Position numbers and translations under genes: made by a program | Assembly (NCBI GenBank): GCA_034211175.1 | Contig: JAXHUH010000090.1 | Span: 1 to 46,228 of the forward strand | Source of the DNA: JAXHUH01 sp034211175 | GTDB lineage: Bacteria; Actinomycetota; Acidimicrobiia; Acidimicrobiales; CAIXPF01 | DNA length: 46,228 nucleotides | Direction of reading: 5' to 3' | The notes under the pieces: generated by a model | What the model saw: only the letters and a program-made list of their open reading frames with translations | Told to the model about the DNA's origin: nothing | Databases searched by the model: none | In this document: positions 17,501-24,567 of the stretch, in pieces | Layout: every line of letters begins with the position of its first letter | How positions within the stretch are numbered: the stretch's first letter is position 1

Positions 17501-18415
17501 GAGGAACGTGCGGTGGGCGTCGTCGAACGGCTGGCGGGCACTCGGCGTGACGACGAGGCCGCCGACGACATCGCCCCGCACGAGGAGCGGGTGGAGGATG
17601 GTCGGTCGGGTCGGCACGGCGTCGACGTCGGAGCGCCAGCTGCCGGTGATCTCGACGGCGCTCTGCCCGTCGACGGCGCGGGTCCACGCGATGCTCAGGC
17701 GCGACGACGCGGCCAGCTCGGCGGGAAGCCCGTCCCTCGGCTCGGCCGGGCCGGCCAGGTGGACGCCGCCGTCGGCCCCGCGCAGGTACACCCCGGCGAG
17801 CTCGATGTCGGCGGGCTGGGCGCACAGCAGCTCCACCGCGAGCTCGGCGACCTCGTCCTCACCGTCGGTGGAGGGCAGCTCGCGGGCGAGCTCGTGCACC
17901 ATGCGGAGCCGCCGCTCGCCCACGACCCGAACGGTGGTCTCGCTGACGATGCAGAAGACACCGCCGACCTCACCCGATGGCAGGAGGATCGGGTCGTAGG
18001 AGATGTCGAAGAACACGTCCTCGATGAACCCGTGCCGGGCGATCTCGAACGGGTGGTCGGACGCGGCGAACGGCTCGAGCGTCTCGACGACCGAGTCGAG
18101 CATCGGCTCGAGCGTCGACCACAGCTCCGACCAGCCGTCGCGCGCCGGGCGACCGAGCGCGGTGCGGTCCTTCTCCCCGATCGTCGGCGCGTACGCGTCG
18201 TTGTAGAACGCGATGTAGTCGGGGCCCCAGAACATGGCGATCTGGGCCCGCGACGCGAGCATGAACGAGAGCGCGCTGCGCAGCTCGGCGGGCCAGTCCG
18301 ACATCGCTCCGACCGGCGTCGACGCCCAGTCCAGCTCTCGGATCCGCCGGCCCATCTCGCCGCCGTGGTCGAGCGCCGCGGCGATGTCATGAGGAATGGC
18401 GGCCATGTGGGTCAT
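14510..18415 (-). CDS. Hybrid sensor: PAS/GAF histidine kinase, receiver, GAF, PP2C phosphatase and anti-sigma HATPase
   Basis: This 1301-residue cytoplasmic protein joins a two-component system and a partner-switching module. In order: PAS-like domain (about 25-165), GAF-like domain (about 170-320), HisKA with His348 in NISHEFRTPL, HATPase_c (about 450-562; NLLSNAFKHT, DTGSGIP, GIGLALV), an acidic linker (563-636), receiver (637-755; Asp686 in LTDVMMPG, Lys738 in YLIKPF), GAF-like (about 775-935), PP2C/SpoIIE (945-1170; Asp980 in GGDWYD, Asp998 in VVGDVVGHG, and the acidic EDDIAAVV end), and RsbW-type HATPase (1175-1295; SEAVTNAVEH with Asn1225). All key residues are present, so every module may be active. 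There is no membrane segment. ATG 18415 is used; ATG 18406 is possible. It is co-expressed with the STAS protein downstream. Confidence 0.93.
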   Translation of the reverse strand: MTHMAAIPHDIAAALDHGGEMGRRIRELDWASTPVGAMSDWPAELRSALSFMLASRAQIAMFWGPDYIAFYNDAYAPTIGEKDRTALGRPARDGWSELWSTLEPMLDSVVETLEPFAASDHPFEIARHGFIEDVFFDISYDPILLPSGEVGGVFCIVSETTVRVVGERRLRMVHELARELPSTDGEDEVAELAVELLCAQPADIELAGVYLRGADGGVHLAGPAEPRDGLPAELAASSRLSIAWTRAVDGQSAVEITGSWRSDVDAVPTRPTILHPLLVRGDVVGGLVVTPSARQPFDDAHRTFLGSLAAEIARALAEVRGRAEDRRRADALAELDRAKTDFFSNISHEFRTPLTLLLGPLRDALDDQSAPLEGRQRERVALAERNAERLLRLVNRLLEFSRYGEGASRPRIEALDIGEATSSIVELFGELARRAGIDLRLEVSPITRPTPADPSMFEIVVLNLLSNAFKHTLEGSITVSVTQDRSDAVVTVSDTGSGIPAEALEHVFDRFHRIAGVGGRTFESTGIGLALVHEIVDAHGGSVTATSDVGVGSTFEVRLPLAPAEPDTGDEPVPSTVDAHGSAVSARYLADVTEIVDTTNGATTTAETEDATGEPGRGHADGSPDAEPESGGNSDGGTVLVVDDNADMRHYLRQNLEPYFEVIVARNGEDGIEKAREVRPDLVLTDVMMPGLDGIGLLAALRADDALRNVPVVLVSARPGEDLAVEALEVGADDYLIKPFSVLELVTRVRSAVQLARSRTERERDAQLYAAHFEAVAQVAQQLNASRTWRDISTTLSTSLVPIVRCDEVSLLVVAQETTDILPPAKEDRLSPELAARWRTWTGNGSPVHEAVLRRRRMWLSDRSQLATRYPALAETVWDTDLQAMAVLPLGLGDAGEVLGALWIGWHRDVRPEPILVGMIDTVTQLTAQAAARARDFESERAVARTLQESVLPGAPPDVDQMSIAWRYASGTRFMTVGGDWYDAIPIPGGGVALVVGDVVGHGAASAASMAQLRNSLRGYLALGAGPAEALGQLNDLVHTTQEDHFATVCCLVVAPDRRSVTWSSAGHPPVVLRRPDGGVELLEGGRGVPIGAFPFSQYEASGVDLEAGSTMVLYTDGLVESRAHGYSTDPLAACIAGAPDPTAGALLDTVFAELVGEDREDDIAAVVVRITAPIADLLSFEVDAEPRSVGQVRHRIREHVESRMTMDEDTLSGLLVAVSEAVTNAVEHRRTDGDVIAVSAQVDGARIEITVSDQGVWRPPVPQATRGFGLSIMRALTDVTVDPTPRGTTVTMRAPKAVAA

Positions 18416-18507
18416 CTCGTGGGCATCCGACTGGCGACGAAGTTACACGGAGGCCCGTGCGTTCGAGCACATCACCGGGCCGATCGCAGGGGTGTCACGG
18501 CGACCGG

Positions 18508-18528
18508 CGCGGCACCGTACGTGCCGCG
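18508..18528. promoter_or_regulatory. Near-palindrome in divergent gap between sensor and CHRD genes
   Basis: CGCGGCAC (18508-18515) and GTGCCGCG (18521-18528) flank a five-base centre. It lies in the 271-base gap between two divergent starts, so it may be an operator for one or both. No regulator is assigned. Confidence 0.35.
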
Positions 18529-18686
18529 GAACGAACGAATTCCTCACCCGGGCCAATCCGCCCGGATCCCGGGACCGAACCACCGTCGCAGGGAGAGCAC
18601 CGAGGCCCGCCGTCACAGGTCGCCGAGGCGACCGCGGGCGACGAGGTGTCGAGGTGCTCCGACGCACACCACAGGAGAGGTTCCTC

Positions 18687-19706
18687 ATGCGAAGACTCCT
18701 CATGTCCGCACTGGCCGCAGGGCTCGTGACCGTGGGCCTGGCCACCGCCCCGCCGGCGGGTGCCGACCACATCGACGAGTACGTCGCGTACTCGAGCGGC
18801 AACCAGGAGGTGCCGCGCAGCGGCGAGGACGGCTGGGCGTGGAGCGTGTTCCGCGTCTACGAGGACCGGATCGAGTACAGCTCGACCGCGTTCGACGTCG
18901 ACGATGTCGAGGCCGTCCACCTCCATGGCGCACCCCGCGGCGAGAACGGCCCGGTCGTCGTGAGCCTGGTCGACGACATCGTCGACGACACCCGCGTCGC
19001 CGGCACCATCACCCCCGACGAGATCGACGGCATGAGCGTCGACGAGCTCGTCCAGGCGATGGCCACCGAGCAGATCTACATCAACTTCCACACCCCCGAG
19101 CTCCCCGACGGCGCCATCCGGGGCCAGGTCGTCGCCTCGCCCACGTTCGAGGCGGCACCGCCGGCACCCGACACCTTCGGCCTGACGCTGGGCGCGCTCC
19201 CGCACGACCCGGCGGCTGACGGCGGGTCGGACCCGTCGGGCTCGGTCGAGATGACCGTCGACGGCAACATGCTGACCGTGGAGCTCGAGGCGTCGGGCCT
19301 GGCGCCCGGCCTCCCCCACGCCCAGCACCTCCACGGTGCGCTCGAGGGCGGCAACGTCTGCCCCGTCGCCACCGACGACACCGACGGCAACGGCCTGATC
19401 GACACCACCGAGGGCGTTCCCTCCTACGGGGGCATCCAGGCGTCGCTGACCACCGAGGGCGACACCAGCGCCGACAGCGCGCTCGCGGTCGACCGCTTCC
19501 CGGTCGCCGACGAGGACGGCAACCTCTCCTACACCCGCACGTTCGAGGTGTCGGACGAGGTCGCCGACGCCGTCGGCCACCTGCACGTGGTCGTCCACGG
19601 CATCGACGTGAACGGTGACGGCGGCTATGACGCCGGAGCGGGCGCCTCGCCGCTCGACCCGGCCCTGCCGCTCGAGGCCACTGTCCCGGCGCTCTGCGGC
19701 GCCTGA
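18687..19706 (+). CDS. Secreted CHRD-domain protein
   Basis: ATG 18687 follows AGGAGAGG by six bases. The 339-residue product has a Sec signal peptide (RRLLMSALAAGLVTVGLATA, cleavage near PAGA-DH). Residues about 30-150 form a CHRD domain, the chordin-type module found in bacteria: NQEVPRSGEDGWAWSVFRVY, VEAVHLHGAPRGENGPVVV, IYINFHTPELPDGAIRGQV. Residues about 160-335 repeat the theme (VEMTVDGNMLTVELEASGLA, HAQHLHGALEGG) with an Asp-rich loop DDTDGNGLIDTTEG that could bind calcium. Its role is unknown; bacterial CHRD proteins are extracellular and of unproven function. A strong terminator follows. Confidence 0.85.
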   Translation: MRRLLMSALAAGLVTVGLATAPPAGADHIDEYVAYSSGNQEVPRSGEDGWAWSVFRVYEDRIEYSSTAFDVDDVEAVHLHGAPRGENGPVVVSLVDDIVDDTRVAGTITPDEIDGMSVDELVQAMATEQIYINFHTPELPDGAIRGQVVASPTFEAAPPAPDTFGLTLGALPHDPAADGGSDPSGSVEMTVDGNMLTVELEASGLAPGLPHAQHLHGALEGGNVCPVATDDTDGNGLIDTTEGVPSYGGIQASLTTEGDTSADSALAVDRFPVADEDGNLSYTRTFEVSDEVADAVGHLHVVVHGIDVNGDGGYDAGAGASPLDPALPLEATVPALCGA

Positions 19707-19768
19707 TCACGGCGACGCGTGATCACGAGCACCTGATCTCCGGGCGTCTGACCGCCCGGTGACGCCAC

Positions 19769-19797
19769 GGCCCCGGCACGCCATCAGTGCCGGGGCC
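19769..19797. terminator. Strong bidirectional hairpin terminator
   Basis: GGCCCCGGCAC (19769-19779) and GTGCCGGGGCC (19787-19797) form a perfect 11-base stem with a seven-base loop. It lies between the convergent CHRD and peptidase-GNAT genes and can serve both. Confidence 0.75.
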
Positions 19798-19840
19798 GCT
19801 GCGCGTCCGATGCGTGCCGGGGCCGACGCGCGTCCGGATC
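19787..19840 (+). repeat. 27-base tandem duplication containing the terminator arm
   Basis: Bases 19787-19813 and 19814-19840 share GTGCCGGGGCCG followed by GCGCGTCCG and differ at few positions. The second copy repeats the right arm of the terminator and runs into the last codons of the peptidase-GNAT gene. An alternative, longer-loop hairpin could form between the left arm and the second copy. Confidence 0.6.
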
Positions 19841-20954
19841 AGAGCACCATGCGATGGCGCAGCTCGCGGATCTTGGTGCCGAGGTACTCGCGCTCGCGCA
19901 CTGCACCGTCGGGCCGCCAACCCATCTCGTGGTAGATCCGCAGGGGCCGCTCGTTGCGCTCCTCGGTCCAGAGCACGGCCGTGTGGTGGCCCGCGGCCCG
20001 GAGACGGTCGAGCGCGTACGTCGCCAGCCGCAGGCCGGTCCCCCGGCCCCACAACCGGGGCCTCGTGTAGAACGCCGCGATCTCGCCGTGGCCGGTGTCG
20101 AGGTCGAGGTCCTCCGACGGGCGGCACCAGACGAACCCGGCGACCCCGGAGTGGTCCTCCACGACGACGAGGTCATCGGCGTCGTCGAGCGTCGCCAACC
20201 GCTTGCCCCACGCCTCGACCGGCGGGTTGAGGTCGGCGAGCTGGGCGTCGGTGAACATGTGATGCCACGCGGCCCGGGCCGACTCGGCGTAGGAACCGGC
20301 GATCGCCGCGGCATCGGCCACCTCGGCCGGGCGGATCGTGACGCCCTCGGTCGCGTTGAGGAGACGCCACGGGTGGCCCGACAGGAGGAGTTCGTCGTCG
20401 CGCAGCGCGATCAGGCGCATCTCGAGGCCGTGCTCGCGCTGGGCCGCCGCGTGACGCTCTCGCCGGCCGGTCCGCTCGTCGTGGGACAACACGAGCGTGT
20501 CGCTCAGCCCGAGCCCGTCGAGCGGCTGGTTCGCCGGCGCCGGGAACGGGTTCACATCGAGGAGAGGGCGGAGGTTCGGCCCGGCGACCGCCGCGCCGGC
20601 GCTCACCCCCACGTAGCTGACGCCCCGGGCCAGCGCGAGCCCGATCGAGCGGTCGAAGCCCGACCGACGCATCGCCGCGAGCAGCCGGTAGGGGTCGCCG
20701 CCGGAGACGACGACCGCGCCGGCGCCGGCCAGCGTCGAGGTCAGCTCGTGGCCGTCGGAGCGCTCGAGGTCAAGCTCGACGAGGTCCCAGCCACGCTCGG
20801 TGAGCGGCTCACGGCACGAGCGGACGATCGCCTCACGATCGTCGAGCCCGTTCGCCGCGGTCGTCACCAACATCGCCCGCACCGGCTCGCCCCCGCCGAC
20901 GAGCCGCTCGATGCCCCCCAAACCCAGGGAGCCGAGCACCACTGCACCGATCAT
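19839..20954 (-). CDS. Fusion of peptidase E-like (S51) domain and GNAT acetyltransferase
   Basis: With ATG 20954 the product has 371 residues; a GGGGGTG stretch sits just before this codon, and no ribosome site precedes TTG 20984 or ATG 20969, which would add 10 or 5 residues. The first 200 residues resemble peptidase family S51 (aspartyl dipeptidase): GAGAVVVSGGDPYRLL, then YVGVSAGAAVAGPNL with nucleophile Ser118 (from ATG 20954), Asp133 in LLDVNPF and His158 in VLSHDERTGRR. Spacing from Ser to Asp (15) equals that of Salmonella PepE (Ser120-Asp135). The last 160 residues are a GNAT domain: VTIRPAEVADAAAIAGSYA, FYTRPRLWGRGTGLRLATYA (acetyl-CoA loop) and IYHEMGWRPDG. One chain thus carries a possible peptidase and an acetyltransferase. 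Substrates are unknown. Confidence 0.85.
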   Translation of the reverse strand: MIGAVVLGSLGLGGIERLVGGGEPVRAMLVTTAANGLDDREAIVRSCREPLTERGWDLVELDLERSDGHELTSTLAGAGAVVVSGGDPYRLLAAMRRSGFDRSIGLALARGVSYVGVSAGAAVAGPNLRPLLDVNPFPAPANQPLDGLGLSDTLVLSHDERTGRRERHAAAQREHGLEMRLIALRDDELLLSGHPWRLLNATEGVTIRPAEVADAAAIAGSYAESARAAWHHMFTDAQLADLNPPVEAWGKRLATLDDADDLVVVEDHSGVAGFVWCRPSEDLDLDTGHGEIAAFYTRPRLWGRGTGLRLATYALDRLRAAGHHTAVLWTEERNERPLRIYHEMGWRPDGAVREREYLGTKIRELRHRMVL

Positions 20955-21099
20955 CCGCCACACCCCCATGACGACCACGAACAACGCGTTGCCACGCTAG
21001 CCCTTACGTTTCGTGGGCACCCCGAGCGGCACCGATGACCCGCGCCGAGGCAACACGAGCCGTCGGGAACCGGCAGGTCGTGACCTTCGTCCAACGACC

Positions 21100-21786
21100 A
21101 TGCACCGTCACCGGACCCTGCTCGTCACCGCGGCCCTGGCCATGGCGACCACGGCGTGCGGCGGTGGTTCCCCGGCGGGCGAGCCGGGTGACGCCGGTGG
21201 CACGGGCGCGTCGACCTCGGCATCGGCCACGACCCCGACGGTCGAGGAGGCCACCTCCTCCACGACGGGCGCGACCTCGACCAGCGCGAGCTCGACCAGC
21301 GCCGAGGGCGCGGGCGACGGGTGCACGGCAGCCGGGCTCGCGGCGTTCGCCGACGTGATGGCGGACCTCGGCATCGCCTACGACTACGCCCCGTCCGCCT
21401 CCGTCGCCGACCTCACCGGGCGGGCGGACATCGTCGTCACCGGCGGGCTGCGTGCGGTCGACGCCGACGGCGACCAGCTGCTGTTCACGGTGGAGGTCGA
21501 CGACCTGGTCGCCGGGACGCTCCCCGAGCCGGCCTCCACGCTGAGCGCAGCGGTCGACTTCGTGCCCTCGGCACGCGGTGTCGACGAGGTCCGCGACGCC
21601 ATGCCGTCCGATGCCGACGGCGTGTTGTTCCTCGTCGGTGACGACGAGGACCCGACCCGCTGGTTCCCGCTGCTCGAGGGCATGTGGCTCGCCTGCGACG
21701 GGACGGTCACCTCGCTGCGGGCGGCACCCACCTGGGAGGTCGACTCGCTCGACGAGCTCGTCGACGCCGTGCGGGCCGCAGGCTGA
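21100..21786 (+). CDS. Hypothetical lipoprotein with Thr/Ser-rich linker
   Basis: ATG 21100 gives 228 residues with a signal peptide ending in a lipobox-like MATTAC, so the Cys is probably lipidated and the protein sits on the outer membrane face. A low-complexity linker rich in Gly, Ala, Ser and Thr follows (about 22-72). The folded part (about 73-228) starts with GDGCTAAGLAAFADVMADLG and has two further segments, DLLFTVEVDD-like and ARGVDEVRDAMPSDADGVLF. Two cysteines (GCTA and ACDG) could form a disulphide. No known domain is recognised. In-frame upstream codons to 21013 lack a signal sequence and are not used. Confidence 0.72.
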   Translation: MHRHRTLLVTAALAMATTACGGGSPAGEPGDAGGTGASTSASATTPTVEEATSSTTGATSTSASSTSAEGAGDGCTAAGLAAFADVMADLGIAYDYAPSASVADLTGRADIVVTGGLRAVDADGDQLLFTVEVDDLVAGTLPEPASTLSAAVDFVPSARGVDEVRDAMPSDADGVLFLVGDDEDPTRWFPLLEGMWLACDGTVTSLRAAPTWEVDSLDELVDAVRAAG

Positions 21787-21820
21787 GGCCGCGCCGGCGC
21801 AGCGCCCCGGCCTCGGCCGG

Positions 21821-22129
21821 TCAGCCGTCGGAGAGACGCCGGTGGGTGGCGAGCTCGGCGTCGATGAACGCCTCGATCATCGCCGTGAACACCCGCTCGG
21901 TCACCGTCGGATCAGCCCCGACCTCACCGGCGTAGGTGGTCATGTCGTCGATGATGCGCTTGACCCGATCGGGGGCCCGCACGTGGGCCTCGTCGGTCTT
22001 GAACGCAGCCGCCCGCTCGACCCACGCGCCCCGCCGGGCGAGCAGCCGCACCAGCTCGCGGTTGAGGTCGTCGATGGCGGCGCGGACGTCGTCGAGCGAG
22101 GTCGCGTCCTCGGGGTCGGCCGGAGGCAT
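21821..22129 (-). CDS. Chorismate mutase family (AroQ type, PchB-like) protein
   Basis: The 102-residue all-helical product matches the AroQ fold: VRAAIDDLNRELVRLLARRG, WVERAAAFKTDEAHVRAPDR and VTERVFTAMIEAFIDAEL. Arg16, Arg32 and Lys44 correspond to the substrate-binding Arg11, Arg28 and Lys39 of the E. coli enzyme. The position of the catalytic Glu52 seems to be Val56 (PDRVKRI), as in isochorismate-pyruvate lyase PchB (ERVAAM), so it could be a chorismate mutase in shikimate metabolism or a lyase-like enzyme. No aromatic amino acid genes are near. ATG 22129 has TACGGT six bases upstream and no ribosome site. Confidence 0.82.
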   Translation of the reverse strand: MPPADPEDATSLDDVRAAIDDLNRELVRLLARRGAWVERAAAFKTDEAHVRAPDRVKRIIDDMTTYAGEVGADPTVTERVFTAMIEAFIDAELATHRRLSDG

Positions 22130-22135
22130 CGCCGC

Positions 22136-22141
22136 ACCGTA
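22136..22141 (-). promoter_or_regulatory. -10-like TACGGT box before the chorismate mutase-type gene
   Basis: On the minus strand TACGGT ends six bases before ATG 22129 with no Shine-Dalgarno sequence. This suggests the gene is transcribed on its own and without a leader, although the acyl-CoA ligase gene lies just upstream on the same strand. Confidence 0.42.
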
Positions 22142-22199
22142 GCCCCCGCCGCCAGCGCGCCCTCGCCCCATTCGCGCGCCCGGACGGGAACGGTCCGGA

Positions 22200-23732
22200 T
22201 CAGGCCGGGGGCGCGAGCTCGTGGCGCAGGACCTTGCCGAGCGCGTTCTTGGGGATGGCGTCGACCACGTGGACGAGGCGGGGCCGCTTGTAGGAGGCGA
22301 GGGACTCGGCGGCCAACGCGTCGAACGCCTCCCGGTCGAGGTCGCCGTCACAGACCACGTAGGCGGTCACGACCTCACCCCACTCCTCTGACGGTGTGCC
22401 CGCCACCGCGACCTCGACGACCTCGGGGCGGCGCAGCAGCACCTCCTCGACCTCGCGGGGGTACACGTTGTACCCGCCGGTGATGATCAGCTCCTTGCTG
22501 CGGCCGACGATGGCCAGGTACCCGTCGTCGTCGAAGGTGCCGAGGTCACCGGAGCGGAACCAGCCGTCGTCGTCGAACGCCTTCGCGGTCGCGTCGGGGT
22601 TCCGCCAGTAGCCGCCGAACACGTTCGGGCCGCGCAGCAGGATCTCCCCCTCGTTCCCTCCGGCCAGCTTCACCTCGACCCCGGGGAGCGGGAACCCGAC
22701 GGTGCCCGGGCGCCGCTCGGCGTCGTGGGGGTTCGACACGTTCATCAGCGTCTCGGTCATGCCGTAGCGCTCGAGCGGGCGCTGGCCGCCCCGACCGGCG
22801 ATCGTCTCGAAGATCGACGGCGGCAGCGGCGCCGAGCCGCTCACGCACAGCCGCAGCGCGGCGAGCTCGCCGATGCGGGGCGACGCCGCGAAGCGCGCGT
22901 ACATCGTCGGGACCCCGAAGAAGAGCGTGGCCGAGTGCTCTGCGACCGCGTCGAGCACCCGGTCCGCGTCGAAGCCGTGCTGGAGCACGGCCGAGGCGCC
23001 GGCGAGCAGGGTGCCGTGGAGCCCGACCATCAGGCCGTGGGCGTGGAAGAGCGGCAGGGCCAGCACGAGGCGGTCGTCGGGGCTCCACCGCCAGGCGATG
23101 CGGAGCGCCGCAGCCGACGCCAGCGTGTTGGCGTGGGTGAGCACCGCACCCTTGGGTGCGCCCGTCGTGCCCGACGTGTAACCGATGACCGCCGGCTCGC
23201 CGGCCCCGACGTCGTCGAGCCACGCCGGGTCGGGGCCGTCGGGCAGCTCGACCGCCGGCGAGGTGACGACGAGCGACGGATCGGCGGCCCGCAGCCAGCC
23301 GGCCCTCGTCTCGTCGTCGACGACTGCGGCCCGGGGCGAGCCGTCGTTCACGAGGTGGGCGATCTCGCGCTGTTGGTACGCGGTGTTGGCCGGGATGACG
23401 ACGAGGCCGGCGCGCAGCGCGCCCACGTGGGCGGCCACGAGCTCCGCGCTCGACGCCGCACTCATCAGCACCCGGTCGCCCCGCTCCAGCCCGGCGGCCA
23501 CGAGCCGGCCCGCGACCCTCCGGCTCGCCTCCTCCAGGTGCGCCGCGGTCCACCATCCGTGCTCGACGGTGTGGAGGACCGGACGCTCGGGCCCGGCGGC
23601 CCAGCGTCGCGTCCAGGCGGCGACGAGCGTTCCGTCGGCGAGGAGGTCCACGTCCGCCGGGTCCGTGCCCGGCGGCAGGTGGGCCGCCCAGCGGGGGGTT
23701 CCGGTCGAGCTGGCGGTCGGCGTCTCGGTCAT
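22200..23732 (-). CDS. Acyl-CoA synthetase (AMP-forming), malonyl-CoA synthetase-like
   Basis: This 510-residue ANL-superfamily enzyme has motif A3 YTSGTTGAPKGAVLTH, A5 ERYGMTETLMNVSNP, A7 FRSGDLGTFDDDGYLAIVGR, A8 KELIITGGYNVYPREVEEVL and the terminal catalytic lysine in PKNALGKVLRHEL. It would activate a carboxylic acid to an acyl-AMP and then to acyl-CoA. ERYGMTET and a short N-terminal domain resemble MatB-type malonyl-CoA ligases, but the substrate is not certain. ATG 23732 follows GGAGGACC (ribosome site). It is divergent from the LysE transporter gene across 142 bases. Confidence 0.9.
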   Translation of the reverse strand: MTETPTASSTGTPRWAAHLPPGTDPADVDLLADGTLVAAWTRRWAAGPERPVLHTVEHGWWTAAHLEEASRRVAGRLVAAGLERGDRVLMSAASSAELVAAHVGALRAGLVVIPANTAYQQREIAHLVNDGSPRAAVVDDETRAGWLRAADPSLVVTSPAVELPDGPDPAWLDDVGAGEPAVIGYTSGTTGAPKGAVLTHANTLASAAALRIAWRWSPDDRLVLALPLFHAHGLMVGLHGTLLAGASAVLQHGFDADRVLDAVAEHSATLFFGVPTMYARFAASPRIGELAALRLCVSGSAPLPPSIFETIAGRGGQRPLERYGMTETLMNVSNPHDAERRPGTVGFPLPGVEVKLAGGNEGEILLRGPNVFGGYWRNPDATAKAFDDDGWFRSGDLGTFDDDGYLAIVGRSKELIITGGYNVYPREVEEVLLRRPEVVEVAVAGTPSEEWGEVVTAYVVCDGDLDREAFDALAAESLASYKRPRLVHVVDAIPKNALGKVLRHELAPPA

Positions 23733-23860
23733 GGTCCTCCCAGCACACACCCTCCGGCCAGCGCGCGGCGAGCGGGGACCGACCGCGAGCACCCGACGCG
23801 GCGGGCACCCGGACCGGGGCGGACCGCCGAAACCCGCCTGCGTCCCCGGCCGCCGGGGCC

Positions 23861-23866
23861 TAGGTT
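23861..23866 (+). promoter_or_regulatory. -10-like TAGGTT box before the LysE-type gene
   Basis: TAGGTT ends eight bases before GTG 23875; no Shine-Dalgarno sequence lies between. A leaderless start is likely and supports GTG as the start. Confidence 0.42.
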
Positions 23867-23874
23867 CGGCCGAC

Positions 23875-24516
23875 GTGCCCACCACCGCCACCCTCGTCGT
23901 CTTCGCGGGGACCAGCCTGGCGCTGCTGCTGGTCCCCGGGCCCGCCGTGCTCTACATCGTCACCCGCAGCGCGGCCCAGGGCCCGGCGGCCGGCGTCGCC
24001 TCGGTCCTCGGCATCCACGCCGGCACCCTCGTCCACATCGCCGCCGCGACCGCCGGACTGTCCGCCCTGATCGTCGCGTCGGCGTCGGCGTTCACCGCGG
24101 TGAAGCTCGCGGGCGCCGCCTACCTCGTGTACCTCGGGCTCACGACGTTGTGGCGGGGCGTGCGCAACGGGGGCGGCGACGTTGTCGGCCCGGCGCCGCA
24201 CCGCCTAGGGAGGGTGTTCACCGACGGGTTCGTCGTGAACGTGCTCAACCCGAAGACGGCGGTGTTCTTCCTGGCCTTCGTGCCCCAGTTCGTCGACCCG
24301 GCCGTCGGCGGCGCCCGCACCCAGATCGTCGTCCTCGGCGCGGTGTTCGTCGTCCTCGGCCTGGTCAGCGACGGCATCTACGCGCTCGCGGCCAGCCGCA
24401 TCGGGCGCCTGGTGCGCTCGGCGGGCGCCAACCGCCGACGCGATGTCGCCGTCGGCTGCACCTACCTCGGCCTCGGTGTGGTCGCTGCGCTCACCGGCCG
24501 CCCGGCGTCCGACTGA
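23875..24516 (+). CDS. LysE/RhtB family amino acid exporter
   Basis: The 213-residue membrane protein has about six hydrophobic helices. LysE family marks are LLLVPGPAVLYIVTRSAAQG near the N-terminus (conserved VPGP), GIHAGTLVHIAAATAGLSAL, AGAAYLVYLGLTTLW, and GFVVNVLNPKTAVFFLAFVPQF (conserved NPK). It would export an amino acid or a related small molecule using the proton motive force. The nearby MarR gene (24568-25116) is convergent, so it is less likely its own regulator. The reading frame stays open far upstream, but the family start and TANNNT spacing favour GTG 23875. Confidence 0.9.
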   Translation: MPTTATLVVFAGTSLALLLVPGPAVLYIVTRSAAQGPAAGVASVLGIHAGTLVHIAAATAGLSALIVASASAFTAVKLAGAAYLVYLGLTTLWRGVRNGGGDVVGPAPHRLGRVFTDGFVVNVLNPKTAVFFLAFVPQFVDPAVGGARTQIVVLGAVFVVLGLVSDGIYALAASRIGRLVRSAGANRRRDVAVGCTYLGLGVVAALTGRPASD

Positions 24517-24567
24517 GGAGCGCGGCCCACTCGGTCCCCGTAGGCGGACGGCCCCCGGGCGACGCCG

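Noticed and set aside
18416..18686. An RNA gene or riboswitch in the 271-base gap before the CHRD gene
   Set aside because: Apart from one near-palindrome there is no pattern that I recognise, and no tRNA-type TTCGA loop with matching arms.
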